A DNA stretch of 37,753 nucleotides from WHSW01 sp963828755 (GCA_963828755.1 CAWHFY010000001.1:1-37753); one strand, 5' to 3'. Shown: positions 7,118 to 16,597, counted from the stretch's first letter. Notes: generated by a model not told the origin, from the letters alone. Translations and numbers: made by a program.

Positions 7118-8311
7118 TCAGGCGGCGGCGATGAAGTCCGCGACCTTCTCGAGCTCGGCATCGAGCACGTGGTCCGCCGCGAACCGGTGGCCGTGCTCGA
7201 GCAGGCTCGCCCTGACTCCGGCGTCGTCGGCGATGCGATTGAGCGCGGACGCTGCAGCGGCGGCGTCGCCCGGGGGGATCAGCAAGGCCGCGCGGCCGAG
7301 CGCCGAGCCGATCCCGCCAACGTCGGTGGCGACGATCGGCAGGCCCGAGGCGGCGGCCTCGATCAGCACCTGCGGCAACCCTTCACTCCAGGAGATATGA
7401 AGGAGCGCGTGGCTCTCGCGGTACAGGGCGAGCAGGTCGGGGCGCAGAGGCACGTAGCCGGCGAAGCTCACTCGGTCGCTGACGTCCAGGTGCTCGATCC
7501 GCTCGGCCAGCGCATCCTCCATCTCACCCTCGCCGCAGATCACCAGGCGCCAGTCGCGTCCCTCGGTGCGTAGCGCGGCCAGCGTGTCGATCATCAGCAG
7601 CGGGTTCTTCTCGGTCTCGAGCCGGCCGACGCTGAGGATCGTCAACGGCCCGTCGTAGGCCCGCCGCGCGGCGATCTCCGGCGGCACCAGGTCCTCCTCG
7701 GTGACCAGCGAGACCGCGATCTCCAACACGGCTCGCGAGCGGCGGTAGTTGCGCGCCAGTTCGGGCCCGACGACGATCACCGGGAACACCCGGCCGAGCA
7801 GCCTGAACGCGCTTTCGAGCAGGCGCGCGGCGAGCCGAAGCACCGGCCGGCGGGGGTGGCGATTGTCGATCATCTCCGGGAGGTTCTGGCGGACGACGAG
7901 CACGGCGCGCTTGCGGCGCAGGAGCGCGATCAGCGCGAACGCGATTGCGGTCGGGTGCGGCCCGCCGAGAAAGACGCGATCGACGTCGTCGAGCGCTCGC
8001 CAGAAGCGCCGCATCGTCTGCGGCAATGCCCGCAAGGCCTTCACCGGGTCCGCAAGGCTCTCGTAATACGGCAGGGGGATGAAGCGGACGCCCTGAAGGA
8101 GGTAGCGGGCCCGACCGGCCTCGGGATCGACGCGGCCGAGAATCGTCAGCTCGTCCACTCGGCCGGCCAGCCCGGCGAGGAAGAGGGCGAAGGCGCGGTT
8201 CGCGTAGATTTCCCCCGCGCTCTCGTGGTAGGTGTAGTCGGTGTACGCGGCCAGTCGCACGGGCCGCCAGAGTAGCGACGCGCGCCGGCGCCAATGCCGG
8301 ATCGCTTGCAC
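7118..8311 (-). CDS. GT4-family glycosyltransferase
   Basis: The 397-residue protein has the two Rossmann-like domains of GT-B enzymes. The N-terminal acceptor domain spans about 1-205. The C-terminal donor domain has LTILSVGRLETEKNPLLMID, the nucleotide-sugar region VICGEGEMEDAL, and the family EX7E motif in SEGLPQVLIEAAASGLPIV. Such enzymes transfer a sugar from a nucleotide donor to a lipid-linked or growing glycan at the inner membrane face. The start is GTG at 8311; the first strand VRLAAYTDYTYHESAGE follows a basic leader. It is divergent from the Wzz/Wzc-like gene, with 53 bases between them, and appears to head an operon running to 4351. Confidence 0.88.
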   Translation of the reverse strand: MQAIRHWRRRASLLWRPVRLAAYTDYTYHESAGEIYANRAFALFLAGLAGRVDELTILGRVDPEAGRARYLLQGVRFIPLPYYESLADPVKALRALPQTMRRFWRALDDVDRVFLGGPHPTAIAFALIALLRRKRAVLVVRQNLPEMIDNRHPRRPVLRLAARLLESAFRLLGRVFPVIVVGPELARNYRRSRAVLEIAVSLVTEEDLVPPEIAARRAYDGPLTILSVGRLETEKNPLLMIDTLAALRTEGRDWRLVICGEGEMEDALAERIEHLDVSDRVSFAGYVPLRPDLLALYRESHALLHISWSEGLPQVLIEAAASGLPIVATDVGGIGSALGRAALLIPPGDAAAAASALNRIADDAGVRASLLEHGHRFAADHVLDAELEKVADFIAAA

Positions 8312-8364
8312 CCCCGGATAAAGCTCGTGGGCGGCGCTGCCGACCTGCCAGAATCCTGCGGCCC

Positions 8365-9930
8365 ATGTCGAGCGAGACCAACCGAGGGCAGGACTGGCTG
8401 CGTCCTGCGGCGCCGAGCGAGGGCCTTTCCCGGTATATCGAGGTCATTCGCGAGCGCCGCCTGCTGATCGTCGGCGCCTTGCTGCTGACGCTCCTCGGGG
8501 CGATCACCTACCTCGCGGTGGCTCCGAAGAGCTACGAGGCCCAGGCGGATCTCCTCGTCACCCCGGCTGCGGAGGCAGATGAGCTGCTGAGCTCGCTGGG
8601 CGTCCTGCGGGACTCCTCCGATCCAGCGCGCTCGGTGGAGACCGCGGCGCGACTAGTCACCTCGAACGACGTCGCCCAGCGGGTGGTCGACCAACTCGAC
8701 GAGAGCCTAACCGCGACCGAGATCCTGTCCAAGGTCAGCGTCGAGCCGGTCGCACAGAGCAGCGTTGTGGCGATCACCGCCACCGGCTCGACCGCCGAGC
8801 AGGCCGCCGCCCGGGCGAACGCGTTCGCCGCCGCCGTCGTCGCCGACCGCACCGAAGCGCTGCACCAGCAGATCGATCTGATCCTCCCGGGCATCCGCGA
8901 CACCGCCGACGACCCGAGCATCTCCGACCGAACGGCGGAGAACCTGAACGGCGATGTTGCCCGGCTCGAGGTCTTGCGACAGGGCAAGGACCCGACGATC
9001 AGGATCGAGACCCGTGCAGTCCCACCCGAGAGCCCGTCCTGGCCACGACCGCTGCTGACGATTGTGGCGGCGATCGTCGTCGGAACGCTGCTCGGGCTGC
9101 TCGCCGCGTTCGCCTGGCAGGCGCTCGATCCACGGTTGCGTCGCGAGGAGCAGCTGCGCAGCCGGTACTCGCTTCCGATCCTGACTCGCATCCCCAGGCA
9201 GTCCTCGCGCCGCCGCCAGGGGCCGCTGAGCCCGGACGTGTTGGCGCCGGCGACGGCGGAGGCCTACCGAACCCTGCGGGCCAGCATCGACGCCGCCCGG
9301 ATCGAGCGCGGTGGCAAGGAGGCGGTCCTGGTCACAGGGTCCTCGCGGTCCGAGGGGAAGACGACCACGGCGCTCAACCTTTCTGTCGCCCTAGCACTGG
9401 CGGGCAACCGTGTGATCCTGGTCGAGGGCGACCTGAGGCGACCGGTGATCGCCGAAACGCTCGGCCTCGATCCCAAGCAGGGCCTGGTCAGCGTGCTCGT
9501 CGGCGACGAGCGGCTCGAGGACGCGCTGACGACGAGCTCGATCATCGGGCCGAATCTGCAGCTGCTGCTCGCCGACGTCCGCGGCGGCTGGACAGCCGAC
9601 CTGTTCTCCATGCCCTCGGCGCTGCGTTTCATCCACGAGGCCAAGGAGCTCGCCGACTTCGTGATCGTCGATTCGCCGCCGCTGACCGCGGTCGTGGACA
9701 CACTGCCGCTGGCGCGTGCGGTCGACGACGTGATCGTCGTCACGCGCTTCGACGTCACCCGCCTCGACCGCCTGCGGGAGCTCGCCGAGCTGCTGAAGAG
9801 CAACGACGTCGATCCGCTGGGCTTTGCGGTGGTCGGCGGCCGCGTCGTCGATTCCGGCTACTACATCGAGAATGTGCCGGCGACCTCCAAGGAGCGCCCC
9901 GATCTGTCGCGGTCAGAGATGCCCGCCTAG
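8365..9930 (+). CDS. Wzz/Wzc-like polysaccharide co-polymerase and BY-kinase
   Basis: This 521-residue protein controls polysaccharide chain length and export at the membrane. Transmembrane helices lie at about 33-52 and 229-252, flanking an extracytoplasmic Wzz domain. The Pro-rich motif PPESPSWPRP precedes the second helix, as in polysaccharide co-polymerases. The cytoplasmic ATPase has Walker A GSSRSEGKTTT (325-335), Walker A' VILVEGDLRRP (350-360) and Walker B VIVDSPP (433-439). In Walker A' the first Asp of the usual DxD is Glu. The C-terminus has only Tyr499-Tyr500 rather than a tyrosine cluster. Its last 18 bases overlap the convergent deacetylase gene. Its neighbours are a polymerase and a flippase, so a Wzx/Wzy-type pathway is likely. 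Confidence 0.9.
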   Translation: MSSETNRGQDWLRPAAPSEGLSRYIEVIRERRLLIVGALLLTLLGAITYLAVAPKSYEAQADLLVTPAAEADELLSSLGVLRDSSDPARSVETAARLVTSNDVAQRVVDQLDESLTATEILSKVSVEPVAQSSVVAITATGSTAEQAAARANAFAAAVVADRTEALHQQIDLILPGIRDTADDPSISDRTAENLNGDVARLEVLRQGKDPTIRIETRAVPPESPSWPRPLLTIVAAIVVGTLLGLLAAFAWQALDPRLRREEQLRSRYSLPILTRIPRQSSRRRQGPLSPDVLAPATAEAYRTLRASIDAARIERGGKEAVLVTGSSRSEGKTTTALNLSVALALAGNRVILVEGDLRRPVIAETLGLDPKQGLVSVLVGDERLEDALTTSSIIGPNLQLLLADVRGGWTADLFSMPSALRFIHEAKELADFVIVDSPPLTAVVDTLPLARAVDDVIVVTRFDVTRLDRLRELAELLKSNDVDPLGFAVVGGRVVDSGYYIENVPATSKERPDLSRSEMPA

Positions 9931-10647
9931 CATCGAACCCAGATGGCGCATGGCCGGCGACGTCTTGATCGCGAACCGCAGCCCATCGTCGGTGTAATAG
10001 ATGCCGACCCGAGGCCAACGCAGCGGCGACGCCTGATGAGGGCGGCTGGGCAGCGTGACCCCGTAGGAGTAACCAGCGGCACGGGCGGCCTCGACCACCG
10101 CGGCGTCGTGGTCGCCGTACGGGTAGGCGATCGAGTCGCAGGCGCGCCCGAGGCGCCGCTCGCACGTCGCTTTCGACTCGCTCAGCTCGGCTCGCAGAGC
10201 CTCGGGCGCGAGCTCGGTGAGCCGGGGATGGCTGACCGTGTGCGAGCCGACCTCCCAGCCGCGGTCGACCAGCTCACCCAGCTGCTCCCACGACAGCGAC
10301 ATCAGCTCGTGCTCGTGCCTTCCGCCGAGCCACTGCTCGATCCCCGGCCAGCTCATCGGCACCGGCTCGCCGATGAACCGCGTGGGTGCGAACACGGTGG
10401 CCACGTGCCCGTAGGCGGACAGAATCGGCTCCGCGAGCTCGAGCACCGACCGGTAGGCGTCGTCGAAGGTGAAGACGACCGTTCGGCGCCGCGGTCGCGA
10501 CAGCGCCTCGAACAGGCTCCTACCCTCGTAGCCGCGCGCAGTCAGCTTCGCGACCTGGCGCTCGAACAGGTCCGGCGGAAGCGAGAGCGAAGCGCCCCAG
10601 TCCTCGCTCACCGCGTGGTAGCACAGCACCAGGGGGTCGTCGCCCAT
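9913..10647 (-). CDS. Polysaccharide deacetylase (NodB-like, CE4)
   Basis: The protein (244 residues from the ATG at 10647) has the carbohydrate esterase 4 signatures. Motif 1 is VVFTFDDAY with the metal and catalytic Asp pair, motif 2 is GSHTVSHP with the metal-binding histidines, and motif 3 is AYPYGDHD. These enzymes remove N- or O-acetyl groups from polysaccharides. No signal peptide is visible, so it may act in the cytoplasm or leave by another route. The frame extends to 10686, but that would overlap the divergent polymerase start, and the conserved strand PLVLCYHAV begins just after Met 10647. Related deacetylases occur next to chain-length kinases in exopolysaccharide loci. Confidence 0.88.
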   Translation of the reverse strand: MGDDPLVLCYHAVSEDWGASLSLPPDLFERQVAKLTARGYEGRSLFEALSRPRRRTVVFTFDDAYRSVLELAEPILSAYGHVATVFAPTRFIGEPVPMSWPGIEQWLGGRHEHELMSLSWEQLGELVDRGWEVGSHTVSHPRLTELAPEALRAELSESKATCERRLGRACDSIAYPYGDHDAAVVEAARAAGYSYGVTLPSRPHQASPLRWPRVGIYYTDDGLRFAIKTSPAMRHLGSMLGGHL

Positions 10648-10664
10648 CGCCGGGGAGGCTATCG

Positions 10665-12062
10665 ATGGCCGTGAGCGCGCGGCCACTGGAGGCGGCGGTC
10701 CTCGGCGCGCTCGGCCTCACCGCGCTGCTACTCGGCGCGCTCGCCGGGGTCGGCCCCCTGTACGCGATCGCGGCAGCGCTCGGGGTCGCGTTCGTGCTGA
10801 TCGCGCTGTCCGACCTCGCCGTCGGCGTCGCGATCTTCGTGGGGGTCACCTTCATGGACATCCTCCCGGTCGGCGCCAGCCCGCTGGTCAGCATGGTGAA
10901 GCTGGCGGGGGCCGTACTCGCGCTGGCATGGATCGCGAGGATCTCGACCGGCTCGCGCGCCCACGACGGGCTGATGGCCAACCACCGCGCCCTTGCCCTG
11001 ACCATGGTGCTGTTCGCCGCCTGGGCACTGGTTTCGGCGGTCTGGGCGGAGAACAGCTCCGACGCGCTGATCGCGACCGAGCGCTATGCGCTCAACTTCC
11101 TCATCCTCCCGATCGTCTTCACCGCGGTCGGGTCGCGGCGCGACCTGCTCTGGGTGCTGGGCGCGTTCCTCGCCGGGGCCGTGCTGTCGGCGACGGTCGC
11201 GGTGATCTCGCCCCCCGCCGCGACCGAGGACCTGGCGCGGATCGAGGCGGCGGGCCTGAACTCCAACGACCTCGCGACAGTGCTCGTCGCCGGTCTGGTG
11301 ATCGCGATCGGATTGGTCTCCTACGCTCGTCGATCGCCGATCTGGCAGCTGATCGCGGTCGCGGCGGCGACGCTCTGCGGGTGGGCCCTGATGCTGACGC
11401 TGTCGCGCTCCGGGCTGGTCGCGCTGGCCTTCGCCCTCATCGCGAGCCTCCTGGTAGCGAGCCGCAGTCGCGGGCGGGCGGCGGCGCTCGCGGCGGTCCT
11501 GGCGCTGCTCACCGTCGGGTACTTCGCCTTCATTGCCTCGCCGGAGGCACGGGACCGCGTCACCTCGTTCGAGAGCGACGAGGGCACCGGCCGAGTGGAC
11601 GTGTGGACGGTGGGCTGGCGCATGGTCGAGGACAAGCCCGCGACCGGAGTCGGCGTCGGCAACTTCGCCGACCGCTCGGCCGACTATCTGCTCCAGCCCG
11701 GGGCGCTGCAGCGGTCGGACCTGATCATCGACACCCCGAAGGTTGCCCACAACATCTATCTGGAGTCCCTCGCCGAGCTCGGCATCCCTGGCCTGGTGCT
11801 GCTGCTCGGGATCATCTTCCTCTCGGTCCGCGAGACGCTGCGGGCGGCGCGCCGGTTCCGCGAGGACGATCACATGCGGCTCGAGGCCCTGTCCAGGGCG
11901 CTGTTCGCCGCCCAGGTGGGCTTCCTCGCGGCGGCCCTGTTCGCCTCGATCCAGTTCAACAAGCAGCTCTGGGTGGTGCTCGCGCTCGGCCCGGCGCTCT
12001 CGTGGCTGGCCGCCGACCTGCGCCGCCGCGAGGCGCCGCCAGCCTCCGAGCTCAGCGCCTGA
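10665..12062 (+). CDS. O-antigen ligase / Wzy-like polymerase membrane protein
   Basis: The 465-residue protein has about ten or more transmembrane segments, such as LGALGLTALLLGALAGVG near the start and FLAAALFASIQFN near the end. The large periplasmic loop carries the O-antigen ligase/polymerase signature GWRMVEDKPATGVGVGNF, followed by AHNIYLESLAELGIPGL. The His in HNIYLE is the usual conserved residue of this family. It probably polymerises or ligates flipped repeat units outside the membrane. The start is ATG 10665 or GTG 10671; the gap to the divergent deacetylase start is only 17 bases. The 3' end overlaps the convergent glycosyltransferase by 11 bases. Confidence 0.88.
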   Translation: MAVSARPLEAAVLGALGLTALLLGALAGVGPLYAIAAALGVAFVLIALSDLAVGVAIFVGVTFMDILPVGASPLVSMVKLAGAVLALAWIARISTGSRAHDGLMANHRALALTMVLFAAWALVSAVWAENSSDALIATERYALNFLILPIVFTAVGSRRDLLWVLGAFLAGAVLSATVAVISPPAATEDLARIEAAGLNSNDLATVLVAGLVIAIGLVSYARRSPIWQLIAVAAATLCGWALMLTLSRSGLVALAFALIASLLVASRSRGRAAALAAVLALLTVGYFAFIASPEARDRVTSFESDEGTGRVDVWTVGWRMVEDKPATGVGVGNFADRSADYLLQPGALQRSDLIIDTPKVAHNIYLESLAELGIPGLVLLLGIIFLSVRETLRAARRFREDDHMRLEALSRALFAAQVGFLAAALFASIQFNKQLWVVLALGPALSWLAADLRRREAPPASELSA

Positions 12063-13255
12063 GCCGGTCGCCGGAGCCGCGGGAAGAACGCGCGTAGAGC
12101 TCCTCGTAGAGCCCGCCGATCCTGTTCGCGGCGACCTCGATGGCGAACTCCTCCCGCCGTCGGGCGCGCGCGTTGTCGCCGAGCGTCCGGGCGCGGTGCG
12201 GGTCGGCGATCAGTGCCTTGATCTCCCCGGCGAGCGCGGCAGGATCCTGCGGCTCGACCAGCACGCCATGGACGCCGTCCTCGATCATCTCCGGGACCCC
12301 CCCGACCCGGGTGGCCACGATCGGCAGGCCCGCCTCCATGCACTCCATCAGGGCCAACGGCGTGCCCTCGAAGTCCGACGACAGCACGGCGATGTCGAGC
12401 GCGGCGAGCACGTCCGGGACGTCGTCGCGACGGCCGAGGAAGACGAACGAACGATCGAGCCCCAGTTCGCGCGCCAGCGCCTCGAGCCGGGACCGCTCGG
12501 GACCGTCGCCGGCGATCACCCCGCGCAGGGCCGGGACCGACTCGGCGACGATCTTCGCGGCGCGCAGGAAGACATCCAGCGCCTTCTGCGGATAGAGGCG
12601 GCAGACGGCGCCGATCACCGGCGTCCCGTCCGCGATCGAGAGCTCGGCGCGAAGGTCGTGGCCGGTCGGCGCCGGCGGGGCCGGGACCGCGTTTCTGATC
12701 ACGACGATCTTCTCGGGGTCGATCCGCTCGATCTCGATCATCCGGCGACGGTCCAGCTCGGAGACGCAGACGAACGCGTCGGCTCGCCGCCCGATCAGCT
12801 CGCGGTCGAGAAACCGCCGCAGCGGCTGGCCCTCGTACGACCAGGTCTGCTCGTGTGCCACCACCACCGGCGTTCTCGCCAGGGTGCCGAGGACGCGAGC
12901 CCCAGACGTTGGAGCCGAACTTGTGCGCGTGCAGGACGTCGACCCCGTCTCGCAGCCGGCGCAGCAGAGCGCGCCAGGCAGGGAGCGTCGCCACTCGCGT
13001 CCAGAGGGGTTCGCCGGGCTGCGCCTCGCGCGGGCGATCGAGCGCCATCAACTCGACCCCGCTCGCCTCGAGCTCGTCCACCGCCTGGATCACCCCCGGC
13101 GTTTGCGCGGACTCGTCGCTCCACCGGCTCACGCAGAGAACCCTCTGGAAGCGCTCGGGATCGAGGTGCACGGCCAGTTGCGTGGCGAAGTCCTCCGCCC
13201 CGCCGACCGCGAGGCTGTCGATCAGCATCATTATCCGGAGCGGCCCGCTCTGCAT
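12052..13255 (-). pseudogene. GT4 glycosyltransferase interrupted by one apparent frameshift
   Basis: The N-terminal part starts at ATG 13255 (MQSGPLRIMMLIDSLAVGGA) and reads well to LHAHKFGSNVWG. From about 12895 the sense continues in another frame as VLGTLARTPVVVAHEQTW. The rest has RLYPQKALDVFLRAAK, VIAGDGPERSRLE and the EX7E motif in SSDFEGTPLALMECMEAGLP. Removing one base near 12891-12900 restores a single frame of 1203 bases (400 residues), the normal size for GT4 enzymes. The sequence on both sides is well conserved, which favours a sequencing error or a very recent mutation. If intact, it would add a sugar to the repeat unit. The intact part alone spans 12052-12867. Confidence 0.8.
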
Positions 13256-13286
13256 CGCGGCGGGAGCGTAGCCGCTGCGGCCGCCG

Positions 13287-14897
13287 GTGCCAGCGTCGGG
13301 GGCGCTTGCAATGCTTGCGGCGCCCCGGCGGCCGTGGAACCCCGCCCGCGGCGATGCGAGTCCCGATTGCAAGCGAGCTGCGCACCCGAAATTGAGTAGC
13401 GCTCCCCGCGGCCCTCGAGCTCCCGCGGAGAGCACCGCGGGCCGCAACACGGCTCTCGCCCTGGCGGGGCAGATGACCACGGCGCTGTTCACCGCGGCGC
13501 TGACGCTCTATCTGGTCCGGGCCCTGGGTCCGGACTCGTTCGGCATCTTTGCGCTGGCGCTCTCGATCGGGATCCTCGTCCTGCTGCCGTCGGACTTCGG
13601 CCTCAGCCAGTCGACGGCTCGGTTCGTGGCCGAGCACCGCGACGACCTCGGCCGGGTCGCGGACGTGTTCTCGGATGGGCTGCGCCTGAAGCTGATCGGC
13701 GGGGCGATCATCGGGCTGGCCCTGTTCGCTCTCGCCGGTCCGATCGCCGCGGCCTATGACGAGCCGGCGCTGGTCTGGCCGTTGCGGGGGATGGCGCTCG
13801 CATTGTTCTTTCAGGGCCTGCTCGGGTTCGTCACCACGACCTTCATCGCCCTGCGGCGGGTGTCGTTGAACCTGCGGGTAGTCGCCTCGGAGAGCGTGGT
13901 CGAGCTCGGCGCCAGCATCGCCCTGGTTGTGCTCGGCGCCGGCGCCTCGGGGGCGGCATTCGGGCGGGCGATCGGCTACGCCTTCGGCGTCCTGATCGCG
14001 GTAGTGCTCGCGATGCGGTTATTCGGGCGCCGCGGGTTTGCCGTCGTCGGGCCCGGCCGCGGGCACTCCGGGCGGGTCGCGCGCTACGCGGGGGCGATGT
14101 TCGTGATCGACTGGTCCTACACCGCGATGACCCAGGTCGACTCGCTCGTGATCGGGGCGGTCCTCGGCTCGGGCAGCGTCGGCATCTTCCAGGCGCCGCT
14201 GCGCCTGATCACGCCGATCCTCTATCCGGGGCTCGCGATCGCCCAGGGGGTCGCGCCGCGGCTGTCGCGCGGCGGTGGAGAACCGGATGTCATCGGCATG
14301 CAGCGCGCGATGCGATACCTGATCTTCCTCCAGACGGCGGTGGTGGCGCCTCTGGTCGTGTTCGCCGGGCCGCTGAGCTCGAAGGTGCTCGGCTCGGGCT
14401 ACGGCGAATCCGCCGGGGTGCTGCGAGCGCTCGCGCCGTTCATCTTCGTCTCCGGCTTCACGCCCCTGCTCTCGCTCGGGGTCAATTACCTCGGCGAGGC
14501 GCGGCGGCGGATTCCGATCGCGGTGGCAGCGGTGCTGATCAACCTGGTGCTCAGCGTGATCCTGACCAACGAGATCGGCGTTCTCGGCGCGGCGATCTCG
14601 ACCAACGTCGCGATCACGTTCTACACCGGAGCGCATCTGTGGCTCTGTGAGAGCCTGGTTGGTCTCCGGCTTCGCCCGCTGCTCACGCCGGCGGTCTTCG
14701 CCCTGGTCGGAGCGGTGCCGATGACGGCGATCATGCTTCTCTTCGGGCCCGACGCGAGCATCCTCGGAATGATCGTCGGGAGCCTCCTCGGCTGGGCCGC
14801 CTATGGCGGCTACCTGGTCGCGCTCGGAGCCTTCACCCCGGCGGAAATGGAGCGGGGGCGCCGGGTTCTGGCGCGGCTGCGTCGCCGCCCTGCGTGA
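13287..14897 (+). CDS. Wzx-like polysaccharide flippase (MOP superfamily)
   Basis: The 536-residue frame encodes 12-14 transmembrane helices, beginning NTALALAGQMTTALFTAALT and continuing YLVRALGPDSFGIFALALS, a typical flippase N-terminus (helix 1 plus the G-x-x-x-F-G loop). It is expected to flip undecaprenyl-linked repeat units across the membrane. The first 35-50 residues are low-complexity and unlike the family, so a TTG at 13392 is a likely alternative start; the intergenic region to the divergent glycosyltransferase would then hold both promoters. The stop is three bases from the convergent GNAT gene. Confidence 0.88.
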   Translation: MPASGALAMLAAPRRPWNPARGDASPDCKRAAHPKLSSAPRGPRAPAESTAGRNTALALAGQMTTALFTAALTLYLVRALGPDSFGIFALALSIGILVLLPSDFGLSQSTARFVAEHRDDLGRVADVFSDGLRLKLIGGAIIGLALFALAGPIAAAYDEPALVWPLRGMALALFFQGLLGFVTTTFIALRRVSLNLRVVASESVVELGASIALVVLGAGASGAAFGRAIGYAFGVLIAVVLAMRLFGRRGFAVVGPGRGHSGRVARYAGAMFVIDWSYTAMTQVDSLVIGAVLGSGSVGIFQAPLRLITPILYPGLAIAQGVAPRLSRGGGEPDVIGMQRAMRYLIFLQTAVVAPLVVFAGPLSSKVLGSGYGESAGVLRALAPFIFVSGFTPLLSLGVNYLGEARRRIPIAVAAVLINLVLSVILTNEIGVLGAAISTNVAITFYTGAHLWLCESLVGLRLRPLLTPAVFALVGAVPMTAIMLLFGPDASILGMIVGSLLGWAAYGGYLVALGAFTPAEMERGRRVLARLRRRPA

Positions 14898-14900
14898 GCT

Positions 14901-15590
14901 TCAGCGCGACAGCGCCGCGGCCAGCGAGGCAGCGGCGGCGCGCGCCGCTTCCGGGAGGTCGGTCGTCGCCGGCTCGAAGTCGACCGTCTCCCGGAGCCAG
15001 CGCCGCCGGCTGTGCATCCTTCCGATCTCGACGAAGCCGACCTTCTCCATCGTCCGCCGCGAGGCGACATTGTCCCGCTCGACCTTGGTGATCAGCGCCT
15101 CGAAGCCCTGCGACTCGAGCCGATCGGCGATCTGCGCGTACGCCATCGGGGCGATCGCGAGCCCGCGGGCGCTGCGGTCGGTGAGCGCGTCATCGACGCA
15201 CGCGACCCCGTCCCCGAGCGCGTACCAGCCACCCGCCACCTCATCGAGCGGATAGCGATCGGTGAACACCGAGCAGTTGAAGATCGGCTCCCCTTCGCGC
15301 AGGATGAAGCACAGCCACGCTCCCTCCCTGATCCGGTTCGGCCCCGTGGACGGGTCGATCGCGGGGACCGCGGTCAGCCACGCCGTCACCTCCGCCTCGG
15401 TGGCGATTCGGAACTCGTACCCCTTGCGCAGGCGCAGCCGCCTGATCCGGGCCGGCTCGGCCGCATACCAGACGAACTCGAACTCGGCGCCGAGGAACCT
15501 GCGTAGGCCGGCCCGGACGGTGGCGGCGAGCCCTTGCTCGGCGACCCCGCGGCGCAGACGGAAACGAAGCCGCCGCAAGCGCGTGATCAC
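14901..15590 (-). CDS. GNAT-family acyltransferase
   Basis: The 229-residue protein starts at GTG 15590, overlapping the stop of the FemAB-like gene by GTGA. The acetyltransferase fold is visible in the C-terminal half: SARGLAIAPMAYAQIADRLE, then ALITKVERDNVASRRTMEKV, the classical helix and beta-strand with the N-x-x-S-x-x-x-x-E-K-x-G-F motif. The N-terminal half carries basic helices and a segment EFEFVWYAAEPARIRRLRLR. The acyl donor and acceptor are unknown. As last gene of the nine-gene operon and partner of a FemAB-like gene, it likely acylates a sugar or amino-sugar intermediate (inference). Confidence 0.8.
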   Translation of the reverse strand: MITRLRRLRFRLRRGVAEQGLAATVRAGLRRFLGAEFEFVWYAAEPARIRRLRLRKGYEFRIATEAEVTAWLTAVPAIDPSTGPNRIREGAWLCFILREGEPIFNCSVFTDRYPLDEVAGGWYALGDGVACVDDALTDRSARGLAIAPMAYAQIADRLESQGFEALITKVERDNVASRRTMEKVGFVEIGRMHSRRRWLRETVDFEPATTDLPEAARAAAASLAAALSR

Positions 15591-16597
15591 CGCAGTCCCC
15601 GCGCCGACCGCAGCCGCCCGCGCAAACGCTGCTGTGTGTCGAAGGCCATGGCAGCTCCGGCGCGAGCCGCCGAGAGCGCCCGGTAGCGGGACCTGCGCAG
15701 CCGCGGGGGGCTCACCTCTCGGGGCCTCCACTTCAGCTTGTAGTCGAGGTGGCCGCCGAGGTCGCAGACCTCGACCCCGCGGCGCTTCCAGTACCGGATG
15801 GCGTACCACATCAACGCCTCGTTGGGCGCCAAGTTCTGATGCTGGCGCCAACTCGCGGAGCTGAGGAAATGCATGTAGCGCCCGGACGCCGGGAACAGCG
15901 CCGTCGCTATGCATTCGCCCTCGGGGCTGCGAGCGCGGAGCATCAGCAGGCGCCCGCTGGGCTCGACGGTCCGAATCAGGTCGCGGATTCGCTCCGGGCC
16001 CCAAGGGGGAGCGAGCTCGAGCTTCGCGAACACGTCGACGATCTGGGCGTGGAGGTCATCGGCGAAGCCGAGGTCGCGCGCCTCTTCGATCGTCACCCCG
16101 AGCTTCTCCGCCTTGCGGACCGCCGTGCGCACCGATCCCTTGAGGCCGCTCCAGATCTCGTCCTCTGCCGGCCTCAAATCCAGCTCCAGACCCCGCCACG
16201 GCGCCGACTCGTACCCGAGCCCGGCCGCGGCGTCCGCGTCCAAAAAGCGATCGTGCAGCTCAAGGTGGTGGCAGCCGAGCTCACGCCAGGTGAACTCGGG
16301 CAGCGCCGCCGCGGCGTGCGCACGCGAGACCCCCGGCTCGAGGTTGAAGCCCATGAACCCGGTGGTCCACCCGGGCAGCGGACTGCCGAGCAGCGAGATC
16401 CCGTAGCGGCGCACGATCACACCGGTGAAGAACCCGACCGTCGCGCCGCCGTCCGCGACCGCGGCGATGACTGGCTCTCCGCCCTGCGTCTCGAGGATGA
16501 AGTCGAGCCACTCCCGCGTCTGATAGACGAGCCGGTCGTCGAACCGGTCCAGCGCTTCCCAGTCGACGCGATCGAGATCGAGTCGCTCGAGGATCAC
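15587..16597 (-). CDS. FemAB-like GNAT-fold protein of exopolysaccharide loci
   Basis: The 336-residue protein (GTG 16597, overlapping the upstream stop by four bases) has two GNAT-like halves. Signatures are SLLGSPLPGWTTGFMGFN, GLKGSVRTAVRKAEKLGVTI (the FemAB R-x-x-x-R-K-A helix), MLRARSPEGECIATALFP and NEALMWYAIRYWKRRGVEVC followed by DLGG. The last two are typical of FemAB-type proteins associated with XrtA/PEP-CTERM loci. FemAB proteins transfer aminoacyl or acyl groups; the substrate here is unknown. Translational coupling on both sides places it firmly in the operon. Confidence 0.82.
   Translation of the reverse strand: MILERLDLDRVDWEALDRFDDRLVYQTREWLDFILETQGGEPVIAAVADGGATVGFFTGVIVRRYGISLLGSPLPGWTTGFMGFNLEPGVSRAHAAAALPEFTWRELGCHHLELHDRFLDADAAAGLGYESAPWRGLELDLRPAEDEIWSGLKGSVRTAVRKAEKLGVTIEEARDLGFADDLHAQIVDVFAKLELAPPWGPERIRDLIRTVEPSGRLLMLRARSPEGECIATALFPASGRYMHFLSSASWRQHQNLAPNEALMWYAIRYWKRRGVEVCDLGGHLDYKLKWRPREVSPPRLRRSRYRALSAARAGAAMAFDTQQRLRGRLRSARGLR

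Noticed and set aside
7108..7122. CCTGACC-G-GGTCAGG inverted repeat at the stop of the GT4 gene, with a similar GACCCG-AC-CGGGTC at the thrS end (37659-37672)
   Set aside because: Loops of one or two bases and no T-tract make them poor terminators. They probably reflect GC-rich stop contexts.
8312..8364. CAGAAT as a -10 for the chain-length kinase gene
   Set aside because: It is too close to the ATG and lacks a credible -35, so it is not called as a promoter.
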